From Colwellia sp. PAMC 20917 (lineage in GTDB: Bacteria > Pseudomonadota > Gammaproteobacteria > Enterobacterales > Alteromonadaceae): 64,000 nt of DNA. A program made the position numbers and the translations under genes. This document shows, piece after piece, positions 35,217-44,055 of the stretch. Where the stretch lies: positions 1,240,001 through 1,304,000 of the forward strand of contig NZ_CP014944.1 of NCBI RefSeq assembly GCF_001767295.1. The letters are read 5' to 3'. The notes below the pieces were generated by a model that saw only the letters and a list, made by a program, of their open reading frames with translations, did no database searches and had not been told where the DNA came from. The stretch's first letter is position 1; each line of letters begins with the position of its first letter.

Positions 35217-36086
35217 TTATTGTTTGTCGTTATTCAATAAAGTAAGCGTGCCATCGAGGTGCACATCGCGTTGCGGAAAAGCAACAACAATATTATTCTC
35301 ATCAAACAACTCCTCTAGTCGAAATCGAATATTACTTCTAGTCACTCTTAAAGCCGTTTCTCCAGTTGAGTTTATCCAAAAATTTACATAAAACACTAAT
35401 GAATTATCACCAAAGTCTTCAAAAACAACAACGGGCATTGGCGTGGTCAATACTTCTTTTTGTGCCAGTGTCGCTTCTAAAATAAGATCCGCTACTTTTC
35501 TAGCCCGAGTACCATAAGCAACCCCAACAGAAACACTTGTTCTCACTAAACTGTCTCGAAGCGTCCAATTCACTACCGTATTTTCAAGTAGTTTACTGTT
35601 AGGAATAAGTAGATGAACACCATCAACACGTCTAATACGCGTTGAACGGGTATTAATTTCTTCGACAACACCTTTGGCATTTTCAACTTCTAAAAAGTCA
35701 CCAATTTTAATAGGTCGTTCCCACATTAAAATCCAACCACTGATAAAGTTGTTAATAATGTTTTGCGCACCAAAACCAAAACCAATCGCGATTGCACCCG
35801 ATAAAAAGGCAAAAGCGGTGATCGGCACATTAATCAAATCTAAGGTGGTGATCAACAATATAACTATCGCAATCACATAAAAAACCCGCTGCAATAAGTG
35901 TATAATATTTGGATCAGTTTTTTTGGTCGTTAAACGCTTGGTTATAAACCTTACGCCCCACTTAGTGAGTAACAACCCGAGGTAAATAATTAGCGGAATT
36001 AACAGTAAACCGCCCAATGTTACCGGTTGATCAGCAATAGTAATAACCTTAGTAGATAAGATTTCTTTTATTTGTGTAAAATCCAT
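35217..36086 (-). CDS. MscS-family mechanosensitive ion channel
   Basis: A 289-residue channel closer to canonical MscS. Three helices precede a Gly/Ala-rich pore helix (FLSGAIAIGFGFGAQNIINN). The beta domain has ERPIKIGDFLEVENAKGVVE, TRSTRIRRVDGVHLLIPNS and the C-terminal alpha/beta cage (about 185-275). It opens under membrane tension to release solutes. It is the last gene of a leftward operon whose first three genes are RimK, an aspartoacylase-like hydrolase and a zinc protease (25-bp gap), an unexpected partner for a channel. Confidence 0.9.
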   Translation of the reverse strand: MDFTQIKEILSTKVITIADQPVTLGGLLLIPLIIYLGLLLTKWGVRFITKRLTTKKTDPNIIHLLQRVFYVIAIVILLITTLDLINVPITAFAFLSGAIAIGFGFGAQNIINNFISGWILMWERPIKIGDFLEVENAKGVVEEINTRSTRIRRVDGVHLLIPNSKLLENTVVNWTLRDSLVRTSVSVGVAYGTRARKVADLILEATLAQKEVLTTPMPVVVFEDFGDNSLVFYVNFWINSTGETALRVTRSNIRFRLEELFDENNIVVAFPQRDVHLDGTLTLLNNDKQ

Positions 36087-36111
36087 AAAATCCCTTAATT
36101 TAACCGTCTTT

Positions 36112-36546
36112 TTATTTTGATCCTAAAAAGACTTTTGATGGGTCAACGAGAAAGCGTTTACCTAGAGCTTCTCTTCCTAACAGCATTAAATAACTCATAT
36201 CAGAGCGGTCCGTCAAGGTTATTTCGATTGACCACTTTTCTTCGCCAAGTACGATGGGTGTTTCTATAACGTAGCGTTGCTCTGTAGTGCCATTTGACGA
36301 TTTAACTTTACGCATATCGCTAATCGGCGCCGTACATTTCTGCATGGTATCGACATTATGCATATCAGGGTGTAGATCAAACGTCACACTATGTACGCCA
36401 TCAACAATTAATTTCTTAATATTATCAACATGTAACGACGACGTTTTGGCACCGGTATCAACTCGCACTTGTAAGTCGTCAATAGCTAAATCTGGCAAAG
36501 CTATTGACTCTAAACGCCCGATAACAACTTTATTCGCTTTTTTCAT
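36112..36546 (-). CDS. rimB: Retropepsin-like ATP-dependent zinc protease family protein (RimB-like)
   Basis: A 144-residue protein of the family labelled putative ATP-dependent zinc protease (DUF785). The retropepsin-like catalytic motif DTGAKTSSLH is at about residues 30-39, and YLMLLGREAL near the C terminus matches the second hallmark. In pseudomonads a homologue acts with RimK and RimA on glutamate tails of ribosomal protein S6. Here the gene is 8 bp after the aspartoacylase-like gene in the rimK operon, supporting the same role. Confidence 0.85.
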   Translation of the reverse strand: MKKANKVVIGRLESIALPDLAIDDLQVRVDTGAKTSSLHVDNIKKLIVDGVHSVTFDLHPDMHNVDTMQKCTAPISDMRKVKSSNGTTEQRYVIETPIVLGEEKWSIEITLTDRSDMSYLMLLGREALGKRFLVDPSKVFLGSK

Positions 36547-36554
36547 ACGCTTCC

Positions 36555-37580
36555 CTAGCTGTCGTCATTTTCAGGTAAAAGCTGCTCTTGTACATTTTCG
36601 ATATGACCCGCAATTTCTTCATCATTTTCACTGAAATAAGCAACATGAAACATGGCTTCACCTTCTTGAACTAAGGGTATGTTTTGCTTACCAATTAAAA
36701 TGCCTGAGCGTGTTGCTTTAACCGAATCAAATATTGCACCGTATGGACTACCAATTTCGGCTAACACTTGACCTTTAGTGATCTGATCGCCCAAATTAAC
36801 AATATTATGAACAATACCACTAGCGTTAGCGCGTACCCATTGGCTGCCATTAGCAATAAACGGCATACGTTTTTTCTTCTTGGTGCGGACAACTTTTCTG
36901 GTCATACCTAAATGCTGCAATACATTTAAGATACCTTTCATGCCCGCTCGAATTGAAAACTCATCAAAACGCAGCGCTTCACCCGCTTCATATAAGAGTA
37001 TTTTAGTTTCGTTTTTAACGGCTGATTCTCTTAACGAGCCGTCAACTAAAGTAGAGTTCAACACTACCGGTACGCCAAACACTTCCGCCAAGGCTTTAGT
37101 GTCGGGATCAGACATATCCGCCCTAATTTGTGGCAGGTTTGAGCGATGAATTGCCCCGGTATGTAAATCGATACCGTAATCACAATGCTTAACGATTTCA
37201 TTGAGAAATATATAAGCAACGCGTCCTGCTAAAGAGCCTTTCGCAGAGCCGGGAAAACAGCGATTTAGATCACGACGGTCAGGCATATAGCGACTTTGAT
37301 TGACTACGCCATAAACGTTAACCATAGGAACAGCAATAACCGTGCCTCGCGTTATCTTAAGTTTCTTTTCGTGGATCAAGCGTCGAATAATTTCAATACC
37401 GTTTAATTCGTCGCCATGTACCGCCGCACTCAAAAAAATAGTGGGCCCTGGTTTTTTAGCGCGAATAATATGAACGGGCAAAGAAACGTCGGCATCGGTA
37501 TATAACTTAGCAACTGGCAACTCGATTTTGCGCTGCTCTCCAGGTAAAATTTCGAACTCACCTATACGTAATATGTCCAT
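36555..37580 (-). CDS. Succinylglutamate desuccinylase/aspartoacylase-family zinc hydrolase
   Basis: A 341-residue M14-like carboxypeptidase fold. Zinc ligands are His and Glu of AAVHGDELNG and His of DLHTG; RRDLNRCFPG carries the substrate-binding Arg and Asn. A C-terminal beta domain (about 255-325) contains ASGIVHNIVNLGDQITKGQ, a biotinyl/lipoyl-like barrel found in this subgroup. It is the middle gene of the rimK operon and is probably part of trimming or recycling glutamyl modifications; that is inference from context. Confidence 0.85.
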   Translation of the reverse strand: MDILRIGEFEILPGEQRKIELPVAKLYTDADVSLPVHIIRAKKPGPTIFLSAAVHGDELNGIEIIRRLIHEKKLKITRGTVIAVPMVNVYGVVNQSRYMPDRRDLNRCFPGSAKGSLAGRVAYIFLNEIVKHCDYGIDLHTGAIHRSNLPQIRADMSDPDTKALAEVFGVPVVLNSTLVDGSLRESAVKNETKILLYEAGEALRFDEFSIRAGMKGILNVLQHLGMTRKVVRTKKKKRMPFIANGSQWVRANASGIVHNIVNLGDQITKGQVLAEIGSPYGAIFDSVKATRSGILIGKQNIPLVQEGEAMFHVAYFSENDEEIAGHIENVQEQLLPENDDS

Positions 37581-37594
37581 AAAACTCTCTTTAA

Positions 37595-38500
37595 TTATCC
37601 TTTGCCACGTGTTTTAGTATCATGAGGTTTTGCATTTTTTTCTAAAAACTCAAACACCATACCTGCAACATTTTTGCCTGTCGCTTTTTCAATACCTTCA
37701 AGGCCAGGAGATGAATTAACTTCCATGACCATAGGACCATTTTGTGAACGCAGTAAATCGACGCCACACATGTTCAAGCCCATTGCTTTTGCCGCTTTAA
37801 CTGCTGTGTCACGCTCTTCTTTCGATAATTTAACCACAGTAGCAGAGCCGCCGCGATGTAAATTAGAACGAAACTCACCTTCAGCGCCTTGACGTTTCAT
37901 CGCCGCAACCACTTTACCGCCAATCACTAAACAGCGAATATCTGCACCACCGGCTTCTTTAACAAATTCTTGTACTAAGATGTTCGCTTTTAAGCCCATG
38001 AATGCTTCGATGATGGCTTCAGCCGATTTAGCCGTATCAGCTAATACGACGCCTATGCCCTGCGTACCTTCGAGTAACTTAATAACCACTGGCGCGCCGC
38101 CAACATTTTTAATCAGATCTTTAGCATTATCTGGCTTGTTTGCAAAACCTGTTCTCGGTAGCCCCAACCCCTTACGCGATAACAACTGTAATGACCGTAA
38201 TTTATCGCGTGAGCGGCTGATAGCGACGGATTCATTAATATTGAAGGTACCCATCATTTCAAATTGTCTTGCCACAGCCGTGCCATAAAAAGTCACAGAG
38301 GCGCCAATACGAGGAATAATTGCATCATACTTTGGCAATTCTTTACCCTTGTAACGCACAGCTGAACGAGTACTCGTGATATCCATATAACAGTGTAGTG
38401 TATCGATAATATCAACTTCATGGCCCATAGCTTCGCCGGCTTCTTTTAAACGGCGCGTAGAGTAAAGGTTTTTGTTTCTAGATAAGATAGCAACTTTCAT
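37595..38500 (-). CDS. rimK: RimK-type alpha-L-glutamate ligase
   Basis: An ATP-grasp ligase that adds glutamate to the C terminus of ribosomal protein S6. Starting at MKVAILSR (38500) fits the usual N terminus and an AGGACT ribosome-binding site; a GTG at 38521 would add seven residues. Motifs: [33 protein letters not shown], the Gly-rich loop in [33 protein letters not shown], and the magnesium site [13 protein letters not shown]. First gene of the operon with the hydrolase, zinc protease and MscS genes. Confidence 0.95.
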   Translation of the reverse strand: MKVAILSRNKNLYSTRRLKEAGEAMGHEVDIIDTLHCYMDITSTRSAVRYKGKELPKYDAIIPRIGASVTFYGTAVARQFEMMGTFNINESVAISRSRDKLRSLQLLSRKGLGLPRTGFANKPDNAKDLIKNVGGAPVVIKLLEGTQGIGVVLADTAKSAEAIIEAFMGLKANILVQEFVKEAGGADIRCLVIGGKVVAAMKRQGAEGEFRSNLHRGGSATVVKLSKEERDTAVKAAKAMGLNMCGVDLLRSQNGPMVMEVNSSPGLEGIEKATGKNVAGMVFEFLEKNAKPHDTKTRGKG

Positions 38501-38521
38501 AATAAGTCCTGTAGTGCTCAC

Positions 38522-38950
38522 CTTTATTTAAGGCTAAAGAGTGAGGTAATAAGTAATATCGAGTGTATAGTTAGCTCATTAAATAATAAAGCGCTATATT
38601 TCGATACGTTTAATCAAATAAAATGATTAGACGGCGATTTATATAATTATAAAGTCGTTATTATAGAATATTTTACGTCAATAGTTGAAAAAAATAACGA
38701 TTAAAATTTTTTAGGATAAGTCACTGAGCAACTTTGACTTGTTTAGACAAATTGATTGGCTCTACAACATTGGACTAAACTGTGATTTTTCCCGGTAAAA
38801 TGGCTTAAATGAATAATGGCAGGTTCTTTTGTATAGGATTTTTAAAGTGGCAATACTGGCAGAGTTTTAGAACAAAATATGAAGGGTAAGCTTGTTAAGA
38901 ATAATCAATAGCTGTGTTAATTTACGCATAGATGAAGTGAGTTAAGTGAA
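38522..38950. other. Intergenic region (about 430 bp) upstream of rimK
   Basis: AT-rich; no gene or strong repeat. It should contain the leftward rimK promoter. Confidence 0.4.
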
Positions 38951-38998
38951 CTCAAATTATAAAAACCACTTATATTAAGTGGTCTAAATAATTTGAGT
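38951..38998 (-). terminator. Nested inverted repeat acting as terminator of the small periplasmic-protein gene
   Basis: The outer arms CTCAAATTAT and ATAATTTGAG are perfect and enclose a second perfect stem ACCACTTA/TAAGTGGT. Read on the minus strand, the inner hairpin runs into TTTTTA. It lies about 30-75 bp after the stop at 39028. The outer arms could form an alternative longer hairpin. Confidence 0.7.
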
Positions 38999-39027
38999 GA
39001 CTTAGACAAGCTGGTAATAAAAAACGA

Positions 39028-39279
39028 TTACTCGTCTTTAGGTAAAACCTTTATTGCTTTGTAATCGCCTTCTTTTAATTCGTCATTGATACAATTTAAT
39101 AAATAAGTTTTCATATCAGCTTCTGCTATCTCATCTTCAATAGCGTATTCTTTACATTGACTTAAAAGACTTGATACGTAGTCACTAGGTGCATCCATTA
39201 AAGCAGGTTCTGCTTCTTCACTGTGCGCTATGCCTGAAGTTAGGGCTAATAAAGCGATAGCTAAAATTGTTTTTTTCAT
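39028..39279 (-). CDS. Small exported hypothetical protein (83 aa)
   Basis: Starting at the MKKT codon (39279) gives a perfect signal peptide, KKTILAIALLALTSGIAHS with a cleavage site before EE; the longer frame from 39318 overlaps the upstream gene. The mature part is acidic, helical, with two Cys residues in LLSQCKEY and YLLNCIND that could form a disulfide. The segment LLNCINDELKEGDY and overall size resemble small periplasmic proteins of unknown function in Colwellia-like genomes, from memory. It follows another small gene by 26 bp. Confidence 0.7.
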   Translation of the reverse strand: MKKTILAIALLALTSGIAHSEEAEPALMDAPSDYVSSLLSQCKEYAIEDEIAEADMKTYLLNCINDELKEGDYKAIKVLPKDE

Positions 39280-39305
39280 AAATATTCTCTTTAAATTAAA
39301 ATTAC

Positions 39306-39524
39306 TTACATATCCCAATAGTCACTTAATGAATTAAGTTGACGGTCAAGGAACCTTTTTTCATTTAAAATATCTAATCTTTCTTTAACCAGATATTTTT
39401 GTTTGGCGATATTGCTAATTTCTTTTTTATTTGCAGAGACACTCGTTACTTCGAATCCAGTGATACCAGGATTGAAATTCAAATTGCTACCTATGCCAGT
39501 ACTTTCGTATGTATCAATATTCAT
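39306..39524 (-). CDS. Small hypothetical protein with a basic helix and aromatic tail (72 aa)
   Basis: Not recognised with confidence. The N-terminal half is Asn/Gly/Ser-rich; the C-terminal half is a charged helix (AKQKYLVKERLDILNEKRFL) ending in YWDM. The helix and tail resemble the 92-aa protein at 43408 (YLAKKKIEQLQEERQLRRF, ending DDWD), a pattern reminiscent of PA3496-like small proteins. It is followed on the same strand by the exported 83-aa protein gene. Confidence 0.6.
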   Translation of the reverse strand: MNIDTYESTGIGSNLNFNPGITGFEVTSVSANKKEISNIAKQKYLVKERLDILNEKRFLDRQLNSLSDYWDM

Positions 39525-39898
39525 TTTTTGCCTTCAAAAAAATCATAATTAGATTCTGGTTGGATAATGTTCCACTATTTGATAATTGAAAAGCAAAATA
39601 TTTTCGTTTAACTAATCAATTTTTTTTGTTAAACAAGGAAATTAGCCAACCCTTGATATATTGAGTGCGAGTATTGAAAGATAAAAACGTGACAGGGGAG
39701 AACAAAAAAACTATAAAACCTTAAAAAACAAGAAGATAAATTTAAAGCCAATTATTCCTTAACAATAAAGTAATTCTCAGCGGCTTGAAAAATTCAATTG
39801 GCCTGCAAGAAGCAGCAACATTATTCTTTTCAGCGCTGAGAATATCCACACTCTTTATCGCTAAAATAACGATAAAACGTTAACTAAGCTGATTTTTT
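39525..39898. other. Intergenic region (374 bp) with a perfect 10-bp inverted repeat
   Basis: ATTCTCAGCG (39773-39782) and CGCTGAGAAT (39834-39843) are perfectly complementary and enclose 51 bp. The segment has no coding frame and could be a small RNA structure or a minimal repeat element. The rest is AT-rich and should include the promoter of the 72-aa gene. Confidence 0.45.
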
Positions 39899-41245
39899 CT
39901 AAAGCAGTAATAATGTACCGCAGCCAAGAAAGGCTATAAAACCAAATATATCGGTTACGGTTGTTAAAATAACAGCTCCAGATAATGCTGGGTCGATGTT
40001 AAATTTATTTAATATCCAAGGTATCCATACCCCTGATAACGAAGCCACTAAAATATTACCTAAAATAGCGATACAAATGGTGACTGATAGCATTGGATTT
40101 TCAAACCAGTAAAAAGTGATGATGCCGATGACCGTCGCCCATAACATGCCATTAATTGCGCCAACTTTAAGCTCTTTTTTAACGATAGCCTGCCTATTAG
40201 CATCACTAATTTGCCCTAACGCTAAACCACGTATAATCAAGGTTAACGTTTGACTACCTGAAATACCGCCCATCGATGCAACCACAGGCATAAGCACGGC
40301 AAGTGCAACAACTTGTTGTAAGGTCGCTTCAAATAAACCAATAAACCAAGAAGCTAAAAATGCAGTCACTAGGTTAATACCCAGCCAAATCGCTCGGTTT
40401 TTACTACTTAACCAAACACTGGCAAATAAATCTTCTTCATCACTCAAACCAGCCGATTGCATTAATTGATTATCTTTTTGCTGGTCTTTGTACCTATAAG
40501 CAGAGTGCAAATCTAAACGGCCGGTTAAATGGCCATTTTCATCAACGATAGGTAATGCTGATTTTCCAGAAAGGATCACTTCGTCAATTGATTCATCTAT
40601 ATCTTTACTGGCTTCTAACACTTGAACATCTTGATACTCCACACTGGCTAAGGGAGTATCACCATCTAAAAGCAACAATTTATTGATGGGGATTTCACCA
40701 AGTAATTGGGCATTATTATCAACAACATAAATAACTTCAGTTAACGGTAATAAATTTTTTGCACACACTTTCTTTGCGGCTGCCACTTTCAATTTTTGCG
40801 AAATTCTTTTTTCGTCAAAGCTTTGCCAACGTCCCACTTCATCTTCAGAATAATCTTGAGCCTTTTTTAAGTACTCTCTTTGTTTAGCTGTCATTTTTGT
40901 GACAGCATATTCAATAAAGCGATCGCTTAAATCTTCAGTAAGTTCTATTAAACTGTTGGCATCTAATTTATCAAACAAAGGAAAACAGGCGTCGTCATCC
41001 ATTGCATTTAATAACATCTGCCGAGATTCATTTTTCATCTCTAGAAAAATATTTTGTTGATAATCCGCGCTCAACAACGCCCAAAGACTTAATCGAGGTT
41101 TGATAGGGAAAGCTTCTAAAAGAATTGCTACGTGCTCTGGCATGAGCGTATCTTCAATCTCAGCAGCTAATTCATTTAATTGAAGATCGTTGGCTAATAG
41201 TTCTTCGATTTTTTCAATATAAGTAGGGAGTAGTTCTAGGGACAT
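39899..41245 (-). CDS. mgtE: MgtE-family magnesium transporter
   Basis: A 448-residue Mg2+ channel. Domain order: MgtE_N helical domain (about 20-120), CBS pair (about 130-250, with LPLTEVIYVVDNN and LPIVDENGHLTGRLD), connecting helix, then five membrane helices (about 285-448). The permeation-domain signatures PVVASMGGISGSQTLTLIIR and GAVILTTVTDIFGF are intact. The cytoplasmic N and CBS domains close the pore at high Mg2+. Only 124 bp lie upstream, too little for an obvious M-box riboswitch, and none is seen. Confidence 0.95.
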   Translation of the reverse strand: MSLELLPTYIEKIEELLANDLQLNELAAEIEDTLMPEHVAILLEAFPIKPRLSLWALLSADYQQNIFLEMKNESRQMLLNAMDDDACFPLFDKLDANSLIELTEDLSDRFIEYAVTKMTAKQREYLKKAQDYSEDEVGRWQSFDEKRISQKLKVAAAKKVCAKNLLPLTEVIYVVDNNAQLLGEIPINKLLLLDGDTPLASVEYQDVQVLEASKDIDESIDEVILSGKSALPIVDENGHLTGRLDLHSAYRYKDQQKDNQLMQSAGLSDEEDLFASVWLSSKNRAIWLGINLVTAFLASWFIGLFEATLQQVVALAVLMPVVASMGGISGSQTLTLIIRGLALGQISDANRQAIVKKELKVGAINGMLWATVIGIITFYWFENPMLSVTICIAILGNILVASLSGVWIPWILNKFNIDPALSGAVILTTVTDIFGFIAFLGCGTLLLL

Positions 41246-41369
41246 TTAATTTCCTAATAAAGATTTCAACAAATTTTTTGAATCAAACTAAGTAAAATTT
41301 TGCGTTTTATTTTATGGGTTATTTAACTATAGAATCGCATTATTCTCTAATCATTAAACTAGAAAACTA

Positions 41370-41852
41370 ATGAAAATGCCAAAATTACAGCCTTTTGCTA
41401 TAAAAACGCAAAAGTTTTCATTTTATTCCAAATTGTGGCGATTACTTTTTAAGAAGCGGCAATGGCAACTTATCGAAGATTGGCATTATACCTTACCTAA
41501 CAAAAGAATCGTTATAATTCCGAAAGGCTTTATTTTTGATGGTAGTTCGTATCCGGCAATAGTCTGGCTTTTCTTCTCGCCAACAGGGTTATTACTCATC
41601 CCAGTTATTTTGCATGACTTTTGTTTTGAGTATAATTATTTATGGGCTAAGCAGGATGATAAAATATTTAAATTTAAAGAAGGCTATGGTTTTTTAAAAT
41701 GGTCAACACTGATCCGCAAAGTCGGTATAGAAAGGAACGAACTACTGCTGATTGATTATTTTATATGGGTACTGTGTATGGCTTTTGGTTGGGTCAATTG
41801 GCTAACATTTCAGCGCAAAACTAAGCCTACGTTATTACCTGAGGACAAATAA
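41370..41852 (+). CDS. DUF1353 family protein
   Basis: A 160-residue protein with the DUF1353 core: IPKGFIFDGSSYPAIVWLFF, then LLIPVILHDFCFEY, and a C-terminal hydrophobic helix pair (about 125-150). DUF1353 proteins are of unknown function and are frequent in phage tails and in isolated chromosomal copies; no phage genes lie near this one. The start at 41370 (MKMPK) is the only ATG in context, with a second one two codons on. It converges on maoP. Confidence 0.75.
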   Translation: MKMPKLQPFAIKTQKFSFYSKLWRLLFKKRQWQLIEDWHYTLPNKRIVIIPKGFIFDGSSYPAIVWLFFSPTGLLLIPVILHDFCFEYNYLWAKQDDKIFKFKEGYGFLKWSTLIRKVGIERNELLLIDYFIWVLCMAFGWVNWLTFQRKTKPTLLPEDK

Positions 41853-41891
41853 GAAAATTTTAAAAGTCTCAACCTAGAATTTGTTAAGAAG

Positions 41892-41919
41892 AGGATAAAC
41901 TTATTGGTAAGTTTATCCT
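41892..41919. terminator. Hairpin between convergent DUF1353 and maoP genes
   Basis: AGGATAAACTTA and TAAGTTTATCCT form a perfect 12-bp stem with a TTGG loop. T tracts are short on both strands, but position between convergent stops supports a bidirectional terminator. Confidence 0.65.
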
Positions 41920-41950
41920 TAAATCTACTGCATATTGATTGTTCTATCGA

Positions 41951-42271
41951 CTAACGGGCTGCTGCTTGAGTAAATATGCTGCCATTTAAACAATGAAACG
42001 ACTTATGCCTAGTTATTTTTATGTATTTTTTCCACAACAGTTCAACTTTAGTTTGACCTTCAAGTTGTGATTCACACATGTTGACAAACTGTATTTCAAC
42101 GTCATTTTCTGGCGAACAAATAGCTTTTTCTAACATCAGTAAACGTTTGCCTAGCTGTGTTAATAATTCTGCTTCGGCGATATTGAAATCTCCAGATTTT
42201 CTGAAACCACGTGGGAAATTTACATCATCGTAAAATTGTGTTGCAGCAATAAATCCATGTATTAAAGTCAT
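41951..42271 (-). CDS. maoP: MaoP (YifE/DUF413 family), Ori macrodomain organisation protein
   Basis: A 106-residue protein with the DUF413 pattern: FYDDVNFPRGFRKSGDFNIA, AELLTQLGKRLLMLE, and WKKYIKITRHKSFHCLNG near the C terminus. E. coli MaoP, with its DNA site maoS, organises the Ori macrodomain. As in E. coli, the gene is adjacent and divergent to an HdfR-type LysR gene, which strengthens the call. I did not look for a maoS equivalent by computation and cannot point to one. Confidence 0.9.
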   Translation of the reverse strand: MTLIHGFIAATQFYDDVNFPRGFRKSGDFNIAEAELLTQLGKRLLMLEKAICSPENDVEIQFVNMCESQLEGQTKVELLWKKYIKITRHKSFHCLNGSIFTQAAAR

Positions 42272-42372
42272 TTGCGCCTCTATTGACAGGGTATAGGTTT
42301 TAGCGGATTATGCGGCTAACAAGCAAGGCTGTAAAACAAATAATAATTATCGTATCGATAAGAGATTGCAGT

Positions 42373-43248
42373 ATGGATATTGAGTTAATTAAAACCTTCT
42401 TAGAAGTTAAGGATTGTCGTCACTTTGGTAAAGCGGCCGAAAACCTATATCTGACTCAAGCGGCGGTTAGTACCAGAGTTCGTCAGTTAGAGAAATACTT
42501 TAATGTGTCCTTGTTTCAACGCACCAGAAACAATATTCAATTAACACCCGCAGGAGAAAAGCTTGTCCCCTACGCGGAGCTTATGATCAATACCCTTCGA
42601 ATGGCAAAACAAGATATTGCCATAAGCACTGAAAAAGTTGCGCACATTTATATTGCCGGCACACCTAATACTTGGGATGTTTATATACATGATGCCATTT
42701 CAAAGATATATATCAATGAGCCACAAATCAGTTTAATCGCTGAAATATTATCGCGAGAGCAATTAACCAGACAACTACTTGAGCGCACTTTAGATGTTGC
42801 CATTCTATTTGATCCCCCAAAAGTAGAAGAGCTAAAGATTGAATCTTTGCATATGTTTAATTTAATCCCCGTGACAACTTTTAATAACAAAATAACAACC
42901 GCCGCAGACCTACAGCGTTATATTATGATTGATTGGGGAACTAGCTTTACTCACTGGCATGCTAAAGAATTTCCTGACATCTCAATTCCTGCAATTAGAA
43001 CGAGTACAGCGCGTATTGCACTTGATTTAATGCTGCAATGTGGCGGGAGTGCCTATCTGCCAGACATGCTAGCAAAACCTTTTGTAGAACAAGGAAAGTT
43101 ATTTAAAATCAATACCCTGCCTATTTTCGAACGTGAACTATTTATTGCCTTCCATAAAGAAAATGAGAATGAAGAACGCATTATTGATATTAAAAATTTA
43201 CTGAGAAAAGATCAGCCCGAAGCCCCCGCTATTATGAGCCCCCAGTAA
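42373..43248 (+). CDS. hdfR: HdfR-like LysR-family regulator
   Basis: A 291-residue LysR regulator. Starting at MDIELIKTF (42373) aligns with the usual HdfR start; the longer frame from 42310 adds an unlikely N terminus. The HTH region ARHFGKAAENLYLTQAAVS-like (here CRHFGKAAENLYLTQAAVST) and FQRTRNNIQLTPAGEKLVPY closely follow E. coli HdfR as I remember it. HdfR represses flhDC and affects glutamate and motility genes in enterics; the target here is unknown. The divergent partner is maoP, as in E. coli. Confidence 0.87.
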   Translation: MDIELIKTFLEVKDCRHFGKAAENLYLTQAAVSTRVRQLEKYFNVSLFQRTRNNIQLTPAGEKLVPYAELMINTLRMAKQDIAISTEKVAHIYIAGTPNTWDVYIHDAISKIYINEPQISLIAEILSREQLTRQLLERTLDVAILFDPPKVEELKIESLHMFNLIPVTTFNNKITTAADLQRYIMIDWGTSFTHWHAKEFPDISIPAIRTSTARIALDLMLQCGGSAYLPDMLAKPFVEQGKLFKINTLPIFERELFIAFHKENENEERIIDIKNLLRKDQPEAPAIMSPQ

Positions 43249-43407
43249 GATAAAAAGCGGATACGCTTGCTAGCGAACCAGCACAGTCAATACAAAATGT
43301 TTTTAGTAAAAATCATTTATCGTTAACGTAAAAATATTTTACTTTTCTTGTTAGTAAAAAGCGTAGATTATGCTGTTTTTACTTGAGTATCCTTTGGTGA
43401 TATAACA

Positions 43408-43686
43408 ATGAATATCAATTCTAATTATGAGTTATCAGCTTCTGATGAAATAAGTTTTAACTATGATCTGTCTTCAAACGAAGGAGATGATAATAACAAT
43501 GATGATGATGATAACGATAGTGACAATAACATTGCTGAATTTGAGTTACATACCTCACCTAGCGATGTAAAAAAATCAAGACACAGTAACAAACGTACTT
43601 ATTTAGCCAAGAAAAAAATTGAACAACTGCAAGAAGAACGACAACTGAGAAGGTTCACTCAAGATTACTATGATGATTGGGATTAA
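43408..43686 (+). CDS. Small acidic low-complexity protein with basic C-terminal helix (92 aa)
   Basis: The N-terminal 55 residues are rich in Asp and Asn (a run of NDDDDNDSDNN-type sequence); the rest is a basic helix KRTYLAKKKIEQLQEERQLR ending QDYYDDWD. The helix resembles PA3496-family small proteins and the tail of the 72-aa gene at 39306. No signal or membrane segment. A terminator-like hairpin follows, so it is a single-gene unit. Function unknown. Confidence 0.65.
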   Translation: MNINSNYELSASDEISFNYDLSSNEGDDNNNDDDDNDSDNNIAEFELHTSPSDVKKSRHSNKRTYLAKKKIEQLQEERQLRRFTQDYYDDWD

Positions 43687-43721
43687 GCGCATAATTAACG
43701 CTTAATTGATAAAATAATAGT

Positions 43722-43752
43722 AACGCGAATTAATGATGAATTAATTCGCGTT
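43722..43752 (+). terminator. Hairpin terminator after the 92-aa gene
   Basis: AACGCGAATTAAT and ATTAATTCGCGTT are perfect 13-bp arms with a 5-nt loop. Only TTT follows directly, with a further T-rich stretch, so efficiency is uncertain. Confidence 0.6.
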
Positions 43753-44055
43753 TAGTTCTTTAGCAAAAAAAGATTACCCGCCACTAAATTGCCATTGAGT
43801 GAGTCAAACAAAACGTTGTTATCAACTCACTTCCATTAAAAAAGTGATTAAGTTTATTACTGAGTCATAGCTCTTCAATTTTCAGGTCTAAACTAGTCTA
43901 AAGTTAAAACTGGTGTTAAAATATCAAACAGCCCATTTAGGTTTTAATAGTGACACAATAAGGCTTGATAACATCAAAAACCACAAATCAAGAATAGACC
44001 TTGCAAGTCAACCGCTAGCACCTAGACCTCAAACAACTTAAGAGTACTAATAACC
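43753..44055. other. Intergenic region (about 300 bp)
   Basis: No gene. GTCTAAA is repeated near 43886-43903. The 3' part should contain the promoter of the TPR gene. Confidence 0.3.

Noticed and set aside
36287-36634. 115-codon + strand frame across the rimB-like gene
   Set aside because: Antisense shadow of well-supported genes.
41246-41369. M-box riboswitch upstream of mgtE
   Set aside because: Only 124 bp are available and I see no conserved M-box elements.
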